53,762 nucleotides of DNA, from the NCBI GenBank assembly GCA_004292515.1, contig RDXB01000038.1, positions 1 to 53,762 of the forward strand, given 5' to 3'. This stretch comes from Oscillatoriales cyanobacterium. Its GTDB lineage: Bacteria > Cyanobacteriota > Cyanobacteriia > CACIAM-69d. Below, piece after piece: positions 44,376-53,762 of the stretch. The notes beneath the pieces were generated by a model. That model had not been told where the DNA came from. It searched no databases and saw only the letters and a program-made list of their open reading frames with translations. The number at the start of each line of letters is the position of its first letter. Positions within the stretch are counted from its first letter, which is position 1. The position numbers and the translations under genes are program-made.

Positions 44376-45515
44376 GTGACCGCTCGTTTACCCGTCGTCG
44401 AACCCGCCTCAATTGTCGATCCTCGCACGGCCAGTACGGCACAGGTGCCATCGCCGCCAGGCGGTTGGCGCGGCCTGATCGAAACCTATCGCCGCTATCT
44501 CCCCGTCACCGACTCCACTCCGGTGGTGACCCTACACGAGGGTAACACCCCTCTGATCCCCGTCCCGTCGGTGTCCGAGCAGATCGGTCGCGGGGTCAAG
44601 GTCTATGTCAAGTACGACGGGCTAAACCCCACCGGCAGCTTCAAAGACCGGGGCATGACCATGGCGGTCACCAAAGCCAAGGAAGCTGGGGCGAAAGCGG
44701 TGATCTGTGCCAGCACCGGCAACACTTCGGCTGCTGCTGCTGCCTATGCGCGCCGAGGTGGTCTCAAAGCCTTTGTCCTGATCCCTGATGGCTATGTGGC
44801 CATTGGGAAGCTAGCCCAGGCTTTGCTCTACGGTGCAGAAGTGTTGGCTATTCGGGGCAATTTCGATCGCGCCTTGGAATTGGTGCGACAAATGGCCCAC
44901 GACTACCCGATTACCCTGGTCAACTCGGTCAACCCCTATCGGCTCCAGGGTCAAAAAACCGCCGCCTTTGAAGTGGTGGATGCTTTGGGCGATGCCCCCG
45001 ACTGGCTCTGCGTTCCTGTGGGCAATGCGGGCAACATCACGGCCTATTGGATGGGCTTCTGTGAATATCATCAGGAGCAACGGTGCAAACGCCTGCCCAA
45101 AATGATGGGTTTCCAGGCGGCCGGCTCTGCGCCGCTGGTGGTGGGTCATCCGGTGCTCGATCCCCACACGATCGCCACGGCAATCCGCATCGGCAAGCCC
45201 GCAAGTTGGGATAAGGCCCTGGCGGTGCGTGATGCTAGCCAAGGGGGATTTGAGTCGGTGACCGATGACGAAATCCTGGAGGCCTATCATTTGCTGGCTT
45301 GCAATGAAGGTGTGTTCTGTGAACCGGCGAGTGCAGCTTCGGTGGCAGGCCTGCTGAAGGTGCGTGATCAGGTTCCTTCGGGGGCCACGGTGGTTTGTGT
45401 CTTGACCGGCAATGGCCTCAAGGATCCTGACACAGCCCTGAAGACTTCCCAGAATCAATATCACCAGGGGATTGATCCCGATTTGACGGCAGTGGCGAAG
45501 GCGATGGGCTTCTAA
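44376..45515 (+). CDS. thrC: Threonine synthase
   Basis: A PLP enzyme converting O-phosphohomoserine to threonine. Key blocks: [14 protein letters not shown], the PLP lysine in [32 protein letters not shown] with the phosphate-binding loop, and [16 protein letters not shown]. From the GTG at 44376 ([10 protein letters not shown]) it has 379 residues; an ATG at 44262 gives 417 but adds an unconserved stretch. I prefer the GTG, which has GGAG about 15 bases upstream, although that spacing is long. A strong hairpin follows the stop codon. Confidence 0.92.
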   Translation: MTARLPVVEPASIVDPRTASTAQVPSPPGGWRGLIETYRRYLPVTDSTPVVTLHEGNTPLIPVPSVSEQIGRGVKVYVKYDGLNPTGSFKDRGMTMAVTKAKEAGAKAVICASTGNTSAAAAAYARRGGLKAFVLIPDGYVAIGKLAQALLYGAEVLAIRGNFDRALELVRQMAHDYPITLVNSVNPYRLQGQKTAAFEVVDALGDAPDWLCVPVGNAGNITAYWMGFCEYHQEQRCKRLPKMMGFQAAGSAPLVVGHPVLDPHTIATAIRIGKPASWDKALAVRDASQGGFESVTDDEILEAYHLLACNEGVFCEPASAASVAGLLKVRDQVPSGATVVCVLTGNGLKDPDTALKTSQNQYHQGIDPDLTAVAKAMGF

Positions 45516-45539
45516 ACGGTTTTGCTAATCCTAATTGCA

Positions 45540-45574
45540 ATGGGGTAGGCGATCGAGTCGATCGTCTACCCCAT
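45540..45574 (+). terminator. Long inverted repeat after thrC
   Basis: ATGGGGTAG-G-CGATCG...CGATCG-T-CTACCCCAT is a nearly perfect 16-bp stem with a tiny loop, placed between the convergent thrC and the exported-protein gene. It is followed by only a short T stretch, so it is a likely bidirectional terminator of modest T content. Confidence 0.7.
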
Positions 45575-45640
45575 TTAGTTGCTTGAGATCGTGATTGGAT
45601 GAGATCGTGATTGGAATCGAGGTCAACCAACCCCGGCCGC

Positions 45641-46000
45641 CTAGTTGGGGCGCGTGTTGCCGTCAGGACGATTGTTCGTAGCACCAGACGAGCCGCTATT
45701 GCCTGGTTCGAGGCGCTGTTGGCGCAGGCGAAAAAATTGATCGGCGGCGCTGTCAATGCGGTCAGACTGTTGGCGATTAAAGTCGTCCATGCTCTGGCTG
45801 GGGGCCAGCATCACGTTGCGGATTAAGTCTTGAGCGGAAACGCCGGAGCCGCTGACAACTTCGTTTTGGCGCACGTCACCGGACGGATTGTTGGCATTGG
45901 GATCGCCGAGCAGGGTGGACTGGGCAACGGCGGGGGCGATCGCACTTCCCAGCAACAGGGTGGCAATGACAGTGGCGATCGAGCGGTAGTGAGAACTCAT
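45641..46000 (-). CDS. Small exported protein, unknown function
   Basis: A 119-residue protein with a clear signal peptide (SIATVIATLLLGSAIAPAVA, cleavage before QSTLL). The mature part has SGVSAQDLIRNVMLAPSQSM, a helix DDFNRQQSDRIDSAADQFFR and an Asn/Gly/Pro-rich tail. I do not recognise the family. Its ATG overlaps the TGA of the upstream gene (ATGA), so the two are translationally coupled. Confidence 0.7.
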   Translation of the reverse strand: MSSHYRSIATVIATLLLGSAIAPAVAQSTLLGDPNANNPSGDVRQNEVVSGSGVSAQDLIRNVMLAPSQSMDDFNRQQSDRIDSAADQFFRLRQQRLEPGNSGSSGATNNRPDGNTRPN

Positions 46001-46656
46001 GGTCGAGCTAGCTCCAAATCAGATTCGGAAATCGTGACAGGTTCAGGCGAATGAACCATCAAATCGGACAGGGGAACGGCGAACAGGGTGTCGGTGTGGG
46101 GATCGCCCGAGGTCGATCGCGCCACGATCGGGGACTGGGGATGGTTGCGTTCATAGCCCACCAACACCAGCGGCACACCCCCCACATCACCAATCACGCG
46201 GATTTCATGTTGGGGTAAAAAGCTGGCCTTTGGCTCCCAATGATCGCGGTTGACGATCTTGGCGGATCCTGGTTTCTGGGCCTGCGCCGCTAGGGCCGCA
46301 TCCTCGATCGCATCGCGGCTGAGGTCTGGCCCTGGCTTGTGCAGCTCCAACTCTCGCCGAAACCGGGCACTGGTGCTGGCCAAGAGCGATCCCCGCCGGG
46401 ACAGCAACAGCGACATGGTTTTGCGATCGGTTTCGAGGGTGCCTGCATCGGTCAGGCTGTTGAAAATTTCCAGGGATTCACCACCCAGATCGAGCATCTC
46501 TAGGAACCAATCCGGCAGTCGATCGAGCTGTTCAGCCTGTTCGCAGCACTGAATCGTAAAATCCCGCGCCTTTAGGTAGGCATACTCACCCAGCATCGTG
46601 CGGCCATAGGGCGAACCCAGGAAGCAATCTAACCGTTGTTGTAATTCCCGCTCCAT
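45997..46656 (-). CDS. Conserved-looking cytosolic protein, unknown function
   Basis: From the ATG at 46656 (MERELQQRLDCFLGSPYGR) it has 219 residues. The N-terminal half is helical (EYAYLKARDFTIQCCEQAEQ, LPDWFLEMLDLGGESLEIFN); the second half is more beta-like, with HEIRVIGDVGGVPLVLVGYE and an ending VPLSDLMVHSPEPVTISE. There is no signal peptide or membrane segment. I recognise no domain. An ATG at 46686 would add ten residues and nearly reach the ABC permease stop at 46692. It overlaps the exported-protein gene by four bases. Confidence 0.7.
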   Translation of the reverse strand: MERELQQRLDCFLGSPYGRTMLGEYAYLKARDFTIQCCEQAEQLDRLPDWFLEMLDLGGESLEIFNSLTDAGTLETDRKTMSLLLSRRGSLLASTSARFRRELELHKPGPDLSRDAIEDAALAAQAQKPGSAKIVNRDHWEPKASFLPQHEIRVIGDVGGVPLVLVGYERNHPQSPIVARSTSGDPHTDTLFAVPLSDLMVHSPEPVTISESDLELARP

Positions 46657-46691
46657 TCTGTCTACAGTTCCGAGTTGGCAAGCCAATGATG

Positions 46692-47558
46692 TTAGGACAT
46701 CCGCCGTTGCAACAGCGGACGAACCAAGGCAATCGCGATCGCATCAAAGATGAATAGCAAGCCGAGGGCTGCCCCAAAGCTAACCGATCCAAAGGGGGCT
46801 TGCAGCACAATGCTGCTGAAGCTCCAGTCGGTGTGCAAGTACAAGTACCGAATCGGTTCGATCGCGTAGGTCAGCGGATTAACGACCGCAACCCACTGTA
46901 ACCAACTCGGCATGAATGACAAGGGGGCCAGGGCGGTGCTGGCAAACAAGAGGGGCAAGTTGGTGATGAAGATAGCGGCGATCAGTTCCACGTGGCCCGG
47001 CAAGGCAAAGGCTAGGCCCAAACTCAACCCGGTCACGCCGGTTACGAGCAAGAGGACGATCGTGACCATCACCAGCAAGCCGCCCAAACCGGGCAGGCCA
47101 GCCCCGAGCAGGGCCGCCACCGTGACGATCGCCAGGGTTTGCACCAGGGCCAGCAAGCCAATGTAGAGCGCTGAGGCCGCCACGATCGAAAACCGGGAGA
47201 CCAGGGGAGCCACCAGCAACCGGTTGAGGAAGCCAAATTCCCGATCGAACATCACCGGCAGCCCCGCATTCAAAGCGCCGCTAAAGGCTGCAAAGGCGAT
47301 CGTCCCGGCTCCCAAAAACTGACCGTAGCCCACATCGTTGCCGAACAGGCCTTGGGGGGCGTTTTGGAACAGGGCCCCAAACAACACTAGCCACATCAGG
47401 GGTTGAATCGTGCCTGCAATCAGCGTTACGGGCCGCCGCTGCAATTGAATCAACAGGCGACGCAGCAGGGCGCTGGTTTCTTGGATAAATTCGGCGACCT
47501 GGGAGGGTTCAGCCTCGATCGCACGGGTGGTCGGTGGCGTGGGAAGGGTGGTGCTCAT
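46692..47558 (-). CDS. ABC-2 type exporter permease
   Basis: A 288-residue protein with about six membrane segments of the ABC-2/DrrB type: LIAGTIQPLMWLVLFGALFQ near 45, GFLNRLLVAPLVSRFSIVAA after the characteristic DREFGFLN, and VVNPLTYAIEPIRYLYLHTD near 225. It pairs with the ATPase gene 66 bases upstream. DrrAB-type pumps export drugs or lipids, but the substrate here is unknown. Both genes run on the minus strand and are likely one operon. Confidence 0.88.
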   Translation of the reverse strand: MSTTLPTPPTTRAIEAEPSQVAEFIQETSALLRRLLIQLQRRPVTLIAGTIQPLMWLVLFGALFQNAPQGLFGNDVGYGQFLGAGTIAFAAFSGALNAGLPVMFDREFGFLNRLLVAPLVSRFSIVAASALYIGLLALVQTLAIVTVAALLGAGLPGLGGLLVMVTIVLLLVTGVTGLSLGLAFALPGHVELIAAIFITNLPLLFASTALAPLSFMPSWLQWVAVVNPLTYAIEPIRYLYLHTDWSFSSIVLQAPFGSVSFGAALGLLFIFDAIAIALVRPLLQRRMS

Positions 47559-47624
47559 GGGGAATTGAGGGCGGGCAAGTCAGTAGCTGAGGCAATCACT
47601 GAGACGATCGAGCGGGGCGAATCC

Positions 47625-48641
47625 CTAGCGCATATTTTGTTTGCGGGCCAGCTTGGGATCGCGATCGCCTGCGGCCAGTTCCGCATCCAGCAGCGTGCGA
47701 CCCGTGGCGGCTAAATACACATCATCCAAACTGGGACGGGACTGGGCAATCCCAAACACGGGTAGGCCGGCCGCCTGGAGGGCCTGTTGCACCGTTGCCA
47801 AGCCCTGGTCGAGATCGTTCACCACTAGGTTAATCGCGTTGCCTTGGGCCCCGTTGACGATCGCATCCTTGACACAGGGTAAGGTGGCCAGCAAGGTTTT
47901 GGCGGTTTCTGCTTCCGAGGGGGGCGTAAATTCCCGAATCCGCAGGGTGATTCGATCGCCGCCCAGCCGGGCCTTCAGCTCCGAGGGTGTTCCTAGGGCG
48001 ATCGTCTCGCCCCGATCCAAAATGGCCACGCGATCGGCTAGTGCGTCGATTTCTTCCAGGTAGTGGCTGGTGATCAGCACCGTGGTTCCCAGGGCGGGCA
48101 GCTTGCGCAGAAAGTCCCAGACGGCCAGGCGGCTTTCGATGTCGAGGCCCACCGTGGGTTCATCCAAGACCAACACATCTGGCTCATGGAGCAGCCCCGT
48201 GGCCAAATCCAGACGCTTGCGGATGCCGCCGGAATAGGTGCCGGTTTTGCGATCGAGCCAGTCGCCCAAATCCAGCAAATCTGCCATGGCCGCGATCCGT
48301 TGGGCGATCGCGCTGCGGCTGAGGTGATAAAGCGCCCCATGCAGCTCCAGCATTTCTCGACCGGTCAGCACCTTGTCGAGGGCCACTTCCTGGGCCACGT
48401 AGCCCAAGCGTTTGCGGGCGGCGCGCGGCTGATCTAGCACCGAAAGACCCGATACGCTAATATCCCCGGCATCCGGTCGAGCCAGGGTACACAAACAGCG
48501 AATGGTGGTGGTTTTGCCTGCGCCATTGGGCCCAAGCAGCCCAAAAATCTCACCGGCTTCAACGGTTAAGGAAATGTTATTGACCGCAACCACGGAGCCG
48601 TAGGACTTGCGGAGGTTTTGAATCGCAATTGCAGGGGTCAT
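47625..48641 (-). CDS. ABC-2 type exporter ATPase (DrrA-like)
   Basis: A 338-residue ATPase: Walker A LLGPNGAGKTTTIRCL near residue 36, Q-loop in GYVAQEVALD, signature YSGGIRKRLDLATGL near 138, Walker B VLVLDEPTVGLD near 160 and H-loop LITSHYLEEI. A C-terminal extension of about 100 residues (LRIREFTPPSEAETAKTLLA and on) is typical of DrrA-type subunits. It forms a transporter with the downstream permease. Confidence 0.9.
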   Translation of the reverse strand: MTPAIAIQNLRKSYGSVVAVNNISLTVEAGEIFGLLGPNGAGKTTTIRCLCTLARPDAGDISVSGLSVLDQPRAARKRLGYVAQEVALDKVLTGREMLELHGALYHLSRSAIAQRIAAMADLLDLGDWLDRKTGTYSGGIRKRLDLATGLLHEPDVLVLDEPTVGLDIESRLAVWDFLRKLPALGTTVLITSHYLEEIDALADRVAILDRGETIALGTPSELKARLGGDRITLRIREFTPPSEAETAKTLLATLPCVKDAIVNGAQGNAINLVVNDLDQGLATVQQALQAAGLPVFGIAQSRPSLDDVYLAATGRTLLDAELAAGDRDPKLARKQNMR

Positions 48642-48796
48642 ATCGCACGAAGGTCGGGGCGATCGCCCGCACCCAGAGTCTCAACAAATCTTCAAATTAG
48701 GCATTCACACTCATTCTAAACCTGCCCGGTGATCGCCGAGCGGATCGGCGGCGGGGAAGGGGTCAGGATTCGGCGGCTTTGGCCCGCCCGATCGCC

Positions 48797-50737
48797 CTAG
48801 GGGCCGGGCACGGGCAGTTCGCTGGGGCTGGGCGAGGGGGCGCGATCGGGTTGGCGACTCGTTGGCCGCAACAGCAACACCCCAGCAATCACCGCCAGCA
48901 AGAGCCCGATCGCTCCCACCCCCAACCATTGGCCCCGCGACAGGGTGGGGGTCGATCGGCGGCGACGGTGGGTGCGGGGCGATCGCGGCGCGGTTTGCAG
49001 CAGGGCCTTGGAAGCTTCCGACATTTCCGATTCCCAGGTGGCCGGAGCCAGGGCCAGATCCTCGGGAGCCGCCGTCCAAGGATCGGGGATCGCCGCCGCC
49101 AAGGGCACTAACCGACAGAGCAGGGCACTGGCGCTGGTGTTGTCGCTGCCATTGGCGGCCACGGCGGCGGCCACCCAGGTTTTCAGGGTTTCATTGAGCG
49201 ATCGCTGGCCCGTGACGATTCCCAGCCCGTATTCTCGCCAAGTCTGTTCCACCCAGCCCGCATCACTGAAACCGTCGGTACAGAGCAACAGCAGCCCATC
49301 TTCATCGACAATCCAGCGCTGGACGTGGGGTTGCAAGAAATCCGCTTCCTTCGCACCGAGGGCCTGGGCGATCGCCCCGCCATTGGGTTGGCCCAGGGCT
49401 TCGCGGTAGGGGCGCAGGCCCGCTGCCACTTCCCGTCCAGCCAGATCATCATCCACCGTTAGGGGAATGCAGCCACTAGCAGAAATCCAGTAGGCTCGGC
49501 AGTCTCCCACATGGGCCAGGTAAAGATCGCGGGCGATCGTCGTGTTTTCCACAAAGGGGGGCCGCAGGGGCTGGGGCAGGGCGATCGCCAGGGCGGTGGT
49601 GGTGGCCATCCGTTGGCGGGCTTCCCGGCCTTGGCTGTCGTTGTGGGTAACGATCAGATTGTTGGCGACCCGGACGATCGCCTGCACTTGCTCCATGACG
49701 ATCGGCGGATCGATCAGCTCGCCATTGTTAATCGCTTCCGAAATCAGGGCCTGGGCTTGCAGTTGCAGCGATTGCACGGCCATTTGGCTGGCCACCTCGC
49801 CCCGCTCGCGCCCACCCAAGCCGTCGCAAACGATCGCCAGGCCGGGATCGATCGCCCCCGTTGGCGGCAAGGCCGAAAAAGTATCGGGATAGCAAGTGTC
49901 TTCGTTGTTCGATCGCTGGCGGCCCGCATCGGTCAGGCCCGCAGCGGCGATCGAGAGGTCGTATTGGGCTTGGGCCTCTTGAATCAGCCGATCGAGGGAC
50001 TGGGCCGCTTGGGCCGGGTCGATCGTCCCCTGGCGAATTTGGCTGCACCAATCCTGGAGCCGCACCCCCAACAGAGCCTCACTTTCCGCCGACACCTGGG
50101 GCAACCAGCCCGTAAACCAGGCAAACCACAGATCGCCAAAGCGCCGAAAATTCCCCTCGGCCTCGCTGTCGTCGGCAATCAACTCCCGCAACCACAGGCG
50201 ACCGCCCTGGACGCGCAAATTTTGCATCGATAGCAGGCTGGAAGTCACCGCCTCGCCCGCCAGGGCCGGCCACAGGCTGACTAATTGCCGCAGCCAATGG
50301 AGCCGCCGCAGGTTGCGGGCCGCGCCCCAAGCCTCACTGATCGCTGGGTAGAGTTGACCGCGATCGTCTAGGGGCACATTTTCCAGCAGCAACACATCAG
50401 GAGAGCGATCGCCCATTAGGCAAAGGCCATAAAACTGCGGCAAATGGCGCGCCAGCCGATGCAAATGCAAATAGGGCAAAGCGCGATCGGGCATCTCCGG
50501 TGGCTGGGCCGCCACAAGTCCCGGCTCCGTTTCCAGCCAGACGGACGGGGCCTGAACATAATAGCGACCGGCCACCATGCTGCCCGCTGGAATCGCCGCT
50601 GCCACATCCCCCACGGCCCACAAGTAGCGGTAGAGCAGGGGGGTTTGGCACTCGCTGCACCGTTCCCGCCCGATCGCATTGCGGGGCTGGGGACAACTGG
50701 GATTAACGCAATAGATGGGCGGCTCGAGTCCGTTCAT
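48797..50737 (-). CDS. PP2C-type serine/threonine phosphatase with zinc ribbon and C-terminal membrane anchor
   Basis: From the ATG at 50737 (MNGLEPPIYCVNPSCPQP) it has 646 residues. A CxxxxC...CxxC zinc ribbon occupies the first 35 residues. A region of about 220 residues follows with a degenerate kinase-like or other fold (YLHLHRLARHLPQFYGL). The PP2C catalytic domain spans about 268-510 (GLTDAGRQRSNNEDTCYPDT, VCDGLGGRERGEVASQMAV, HVGDCRAYW, LLCTDGFSD), and one TM helix sits near 602-620 (WLGVGAIGLLLAVIAGVLLL) before a Pro/Ser tail. The metal-binding aspartates are all present. In cyanobacteria, such PP2Cs reverse Ser/Thr kinase signalling; no kinase is adjacent. Divergent from the restriction gene. 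Confidence 0.87.
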   Translation of the reverse strand: MNGLEPPIYCVNPSCPQPRNAIGRERCSECQTPLLYRYLWAVGDVAAAIPAGSMVAGRYYVQAPSVWLETEPGLVAAQPPEMPDRALPYLHLHRLARHLPQFYGLCLMGDRSPDVLLLENVPLDDRGQLYPAISEAWGAARNLRRLHWLRQLVSLWPALAGEAVTSSLLSMQNLRVQGGRLWLRELIADDSEAEGNFRRFGDLWFAWFTGWLPQVSAESEALLGVRLQDWCSQIRQGTIDPAQAAQSLDRLIQEAQAQYDLSIAAAGLTDAGRQRSNNEDTCYPDTFSALPPTGAIDPGLAIVCDGLGGRERGEVASQMAVQSLQLQAQALISEAINNGELIDPPIVMEQVQAIVRVANNLIVTHNDSQGREARQRMATTTALAIALPQPLRPPFVENTTIARDLYLAHVGDCRAYWISASGCIPLTVDDDLAGREVAAGLRPYREALGQPNGGAIAQALGAKEADFLQPHVQRWIVDEDGLLLLCTDGFSDAGWVEQTWREYGLGIVTGQRSLNETLKTWVAAAVAANGSDNTSASALLCRLVPLAAAIPDPWTAAPEDLALAPATWESEMSEASKALLQTAPRSPRTHRRRRSTPTLSRGQWLGVGAIGLLLAVIAGVLLLRPTSRQPDRAPSPSPSELPVPGP

Positions 50738-50986
50738 AAACCAGCGGGCAACAGCAGCAGATACCGCTCGATTGTATCCCCCGCTGCTGTATCCCCCGCT
50801 GCCTGGCCCACTGGCAAGGACGATCGGCAATTGGCGGGAGTTGCCGCCAGGATGTAGCTCGGAGCACAGAAAGGGGACAGCAGATAGCCCCTACCTCACA
50901 AGCCTTCCGCAGGATTTGAGCTAATCTTGCATAAGTCCTGATGTATTGATTGACTGACTCGATCGACCGATCGAGCACACCCACCC

Positions 50987-53762
50987 ATGGCTACCACCCT
51001 GCGCAGCATCCTTCAAGAATTCCAAGCCGCCGCCAGTTCCACCCGAGATCTGGGCGATCGCTTTGAATTGTTGATGTTGAGCTACCTGCGCAAGGAGCCG
51101 CTCTATTACGAACGGTTCTCGAATGTGTGGATGTGGATGGATTGGCCCCGGCGCAATGGCAGACCGGACACGGGGATCGATTTGGTGGCCCAGGAGCGGG
51201 CCACGGGGGACTATTGCGCGATTCAGTGCAAGTTTTATGACTTTGGTCACTATCTCGACAAGGGCGATATTGACTCGTTTTTCACCGCGTCGGGCACCAA
51301 GGAATTTAGCAGCCGAATCATTGCTTCCACCACGGATAAGTGGACCAAACACGCCGAAGCGGCCCTGAAAAATCAGCAAATCCCCGTAACGCGGTTGAGC
51401 CTACGGGATTTGGAAGAAAGCGCGATCGATTGGGGCCAGTTCAGCCGTCGGGGCCAGGCGATCGCCCTGACCCTGAAACCCAAGAAAACGCCGCGCCCCC
51501 ACCAAGAGGAGGCGATCGCCCAGGTGATGGCCGGGTTTACCCAGGCCGATCGGGGCAAATTGATCATGGCTTGCGGCACGGGCAAGACCTTCACGGGTCT
51601 GAAAATCGCCGAGGCCTTTGGGGGCAGTCGGGGTGAGGGCCAACCGGCACGGGTGTTGTTTTTGGTGCCGTCGATCGCCCTGTTGTCGCAAACGTTGCGG
51701 GAGTGGTCGGCGGAAACCACGGTGAAGCTCCAGAGCATTGCGGTCTGTTCCGATGCCAAGGCCAGCAAGGGCAAGGCCGACAGCGAGGACATGAGCGCCC
51801 AGGATTTGGCGCTACCGGCGACGACCGATCCGGCGGTGATTGCCCAGCAGACCCAGGCGATCGCCGCGTCGGGCCAGTGCGATCTATTGGTGGTGTTTTC
51901 GACCTATCAATCGCTTCAGGCGATCGCCGAGGCCCAGCAGTTGCGGGATGGATTAGGCGAGTTTGATTTGATTTTGTGCGACGAGGCTCACCGGACGACG
52001 GGGGCGACGATCGCGGACAAAGAAGAATCCTATTTTGTGCGGATTCACGATCAGCAGTTCATCCGGGCGCGCAAACGGTTGTATATGACCGCTACGCCGC
52101 GTTTGTATGGCGACAATGCCAAAACGACGGCGAAAGAGAACAATATTGTGCTCTGTTCGATGGATGACGAGGCGCTCTACGGCCCGGAGTTTTATCGGCT
52201 GGGGTTTGGGGATGCGGTGGCCCAGGGGTTGTTGGCGGACTATCGCGTGATGGTGTTGGCGGTGGACGAAAAGGCCGTGAGCCAAGCGTTTCAGCACCAG
52301 TTGGCTGACGAGAACAATGAACTGAAGCTAGAGGATGCGGTCAAGATCGCGGGTTGTTGGAACGGTTTGGCCAAGCGGATCGCAGGAGACGGGGAAGAAG
52401 CGGAGACCGATGGGTACACTAGCGCCGATCGCGAGCCAATGCGGCGGGCGGTGGCTTTTGCGCCGTCGATCAAAAAATCCGAAGCGATCGTGCGGATGTT
52501 TTCGGACATGGTGGCCGAGTACAAGCGCACGCACCCGGACGATGAAGCGCTGTTGGATTGCGAGCTAGACCATGTGGACGGCAAGCAAAACATGCTGGAG
52601 CGCCATGCCAAGTTGGATTGGCTGAAGGCGGACACGAGCGGCGAGGGGAATGTTTGCCGCATTTTGTCGAATGTGCGCTGTTTGTCGGAGGGGGTGGACG
52701 TGCCCGCGTTGGATGCGGTGATGTTTTTGTCGCCGCGCGGGTCGGTGGTGGATGTGGTGCAGTCGGTGGGGCGGGTGATGCGGCTGGCGACCGGCAAAAA
52801 GTATGGCTACATCATTTTGCCGATCGGGATTCCGGCGGGGATCACGCCCGAGGAAGCGCTGAAGGACAACAAGCGCTATGCGGTGGTGTGGGAGGTGTTG
52901 CAGGCGTTGCGGGCCCACGACGATCGCTTCAATGCGACGGTAAATAAGTTGGAGCTGAACCAATCGAAACCGGCGCAAATTGGCGTGATTGGGGTGGGGA
53001 TGGGGGAATCGGGCGAGTTGGAGGTGATTGGCGATCGCCCGGCCGGGGGTGGCGGCAACACGACGCAACTATCGCTGAATTTCCCCGATTTGGAGGAGTG
53101 GCGAAATGCGATCTACGCCAAGATTGTCCAGAAGTGTGGCGATCGCCGCTATTGGGAACAGTGGGCGGCGGATGTGGCGCAAATTGCCGATGGGCATATT
53201 TCGCGGATCAAGGGGTTAATTGAACGGGCTGATCAACAGCATCGCGGGGCGTTTGATGAGTTTTTGGCGGGGTTGCGCGAAAACCTGAATCCCAATGTGT
53301 CGGAACTGGATGCGATCGAGATGTTGGCGCAACATTTGATCACGAAGCCGGTGTTTGATGCGTTGTTTGAGGGCTATGCCTTTACGGAACATCGATTTGC
53401 TGGAGCGCGAATCGTTGCAAAAGGACACGGCAAAACTGGCAAAGTTTTACGACAGTGTGCGGCAGCGGGCGAGCAAAATCGACAATGCGGCGGGCAAGCA
53501 AACGGTTGTTTTGGAGCTATACGACAAGTTTTTTCGGAATGCGTTTCCGCGTATGTCCGATCGCCTGGGGATTGTCTATACGCCGGTTGAGGTGGTAGAT
53601 TTCATTATTCACAGTGCCGACCAGGCCCTGAAGCAAGAATTTGGCGTGGGGTTGACGGATCAAGGGGTGCATATTCTCGATCCGTTTACGGGCACGGGGA
53701 CGTTTATGGTGCGGTTGTTGCAAAGTGGTTTGATTCGGCCGGAGGATTTGGCGCGGAAGTTT
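50987..53762 (+). pseudogene. Type ISP restriction-modification enzyme, frameshifted and running off the window
   Basis: The first 802 codons encode an Mrr-like nuclease (GIDLV near 62 and AIQCK near 80), an SF2 helicase (ACGTGKTFT near 194, CDEAH near 331, MTATP near 367, LSEGVDVPALD near 566) and a linker up to YAFTEH. At about 53390 the frame changes: reading +1 from 53391 gives IDLLERESLQKDTAKLAKFY, ELYDKFFRNAFPRMSDRLG, YTPVEVVDF and methyltransferase motif I DPFTGTGTF, open to the window end. Relatives have about ten more residues (an NPVSxAMQ-like segment) here, so a short deletion removed them and the frame. In family enzymes one polypeptide cuts, translocates and methylates. The nuclease-helicase half without the methyltransferase could be toxic or inactive. 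A sequencing error alone would not explain the missing codons. Confidence 0.8.

Overview
The window is cyanobacterial chromosome. It is rich in the HIP1 octamer GCGATCGC and carries a CO2-uptake NDH-1 operon (ndhF3-ndhD3-cupA), light-dependent protochlorophyllide reductase, a demethylphylloquinone-reductase-like NdbB, and a type IV pilus chemosensory cluster next to hmpF. HmpF next to such a cluster fits a motile, probably filamentous, non-heterocystous cyanobacterium; genus cannot be fixed from sequence alone.

Layout. 0-2.5 kb: a Ca-binding-type repeat protein and ndbB. 2.5-19 kb: the motility region. On the minus strand lie a PatA/PilG-like regulator, a CheY, a CheW, an MCP and a giant CheA hybrid kinase (hmpA-E, equivalent to pilG-H-I-J-L), with hmpF divergent from hmpA. 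The CheA and MCP carry very long acidic low-complexity linkers, and the spacers between the genes are unusually long and hold repeats and an IS200/IS605-like remnant. 19-29 kb (mostly minus): tilS, a coiled-coil protein, an ECF-type T component, citrate synthase, SixA phosphatase and a 1202-residue sensor kinase/diguanylate cyclase. 28.7-30.65 kb: gene-poor, with a broken tnpB and two MITE-like elements. 30.65-36.8 kb: an LprI-like exported protein, then ndhF3-ndhD3-cupA with palindromic repeats in the spacers.

36.8-42.5 kb is a mobile island. An IS4-family element abuts the cupA stop codon, an IS630-family element follows, then an SF3 helicase/P4-type primase gene overlaps a tyrosine integrase gene that ends beside a tRNA with anticodon CAT. 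Within the primase gene, 40625-40843 carries a cluster of GTGATCC/GGATCAC repeats, a near-consensus DnaA box and an AT-centred palindrome. I read this as a possible embedded replication origin; it is the most interesting signal in the window.

42.9-50.7 kb: por, threonine synthase, two small unknown proteins in an overlapping pair, an ABC-2 exporter and a PP2C phosphatase with a zinc ribbon. 51 kb to the end: a type ISP restriction-modification gene (nuclease-helicase-methyltransferase) with an apparent small deletion and frameshift between helicase and methyltransferase, running off the window.

Three dispersed repeat families recur in spacers: a TAGGG...TGTCATCAA-ended MITE, a GATGTCTGAAAAG-ended MITE, and a short CAAGGGGCTTAAGCCCCTTG palindrome.
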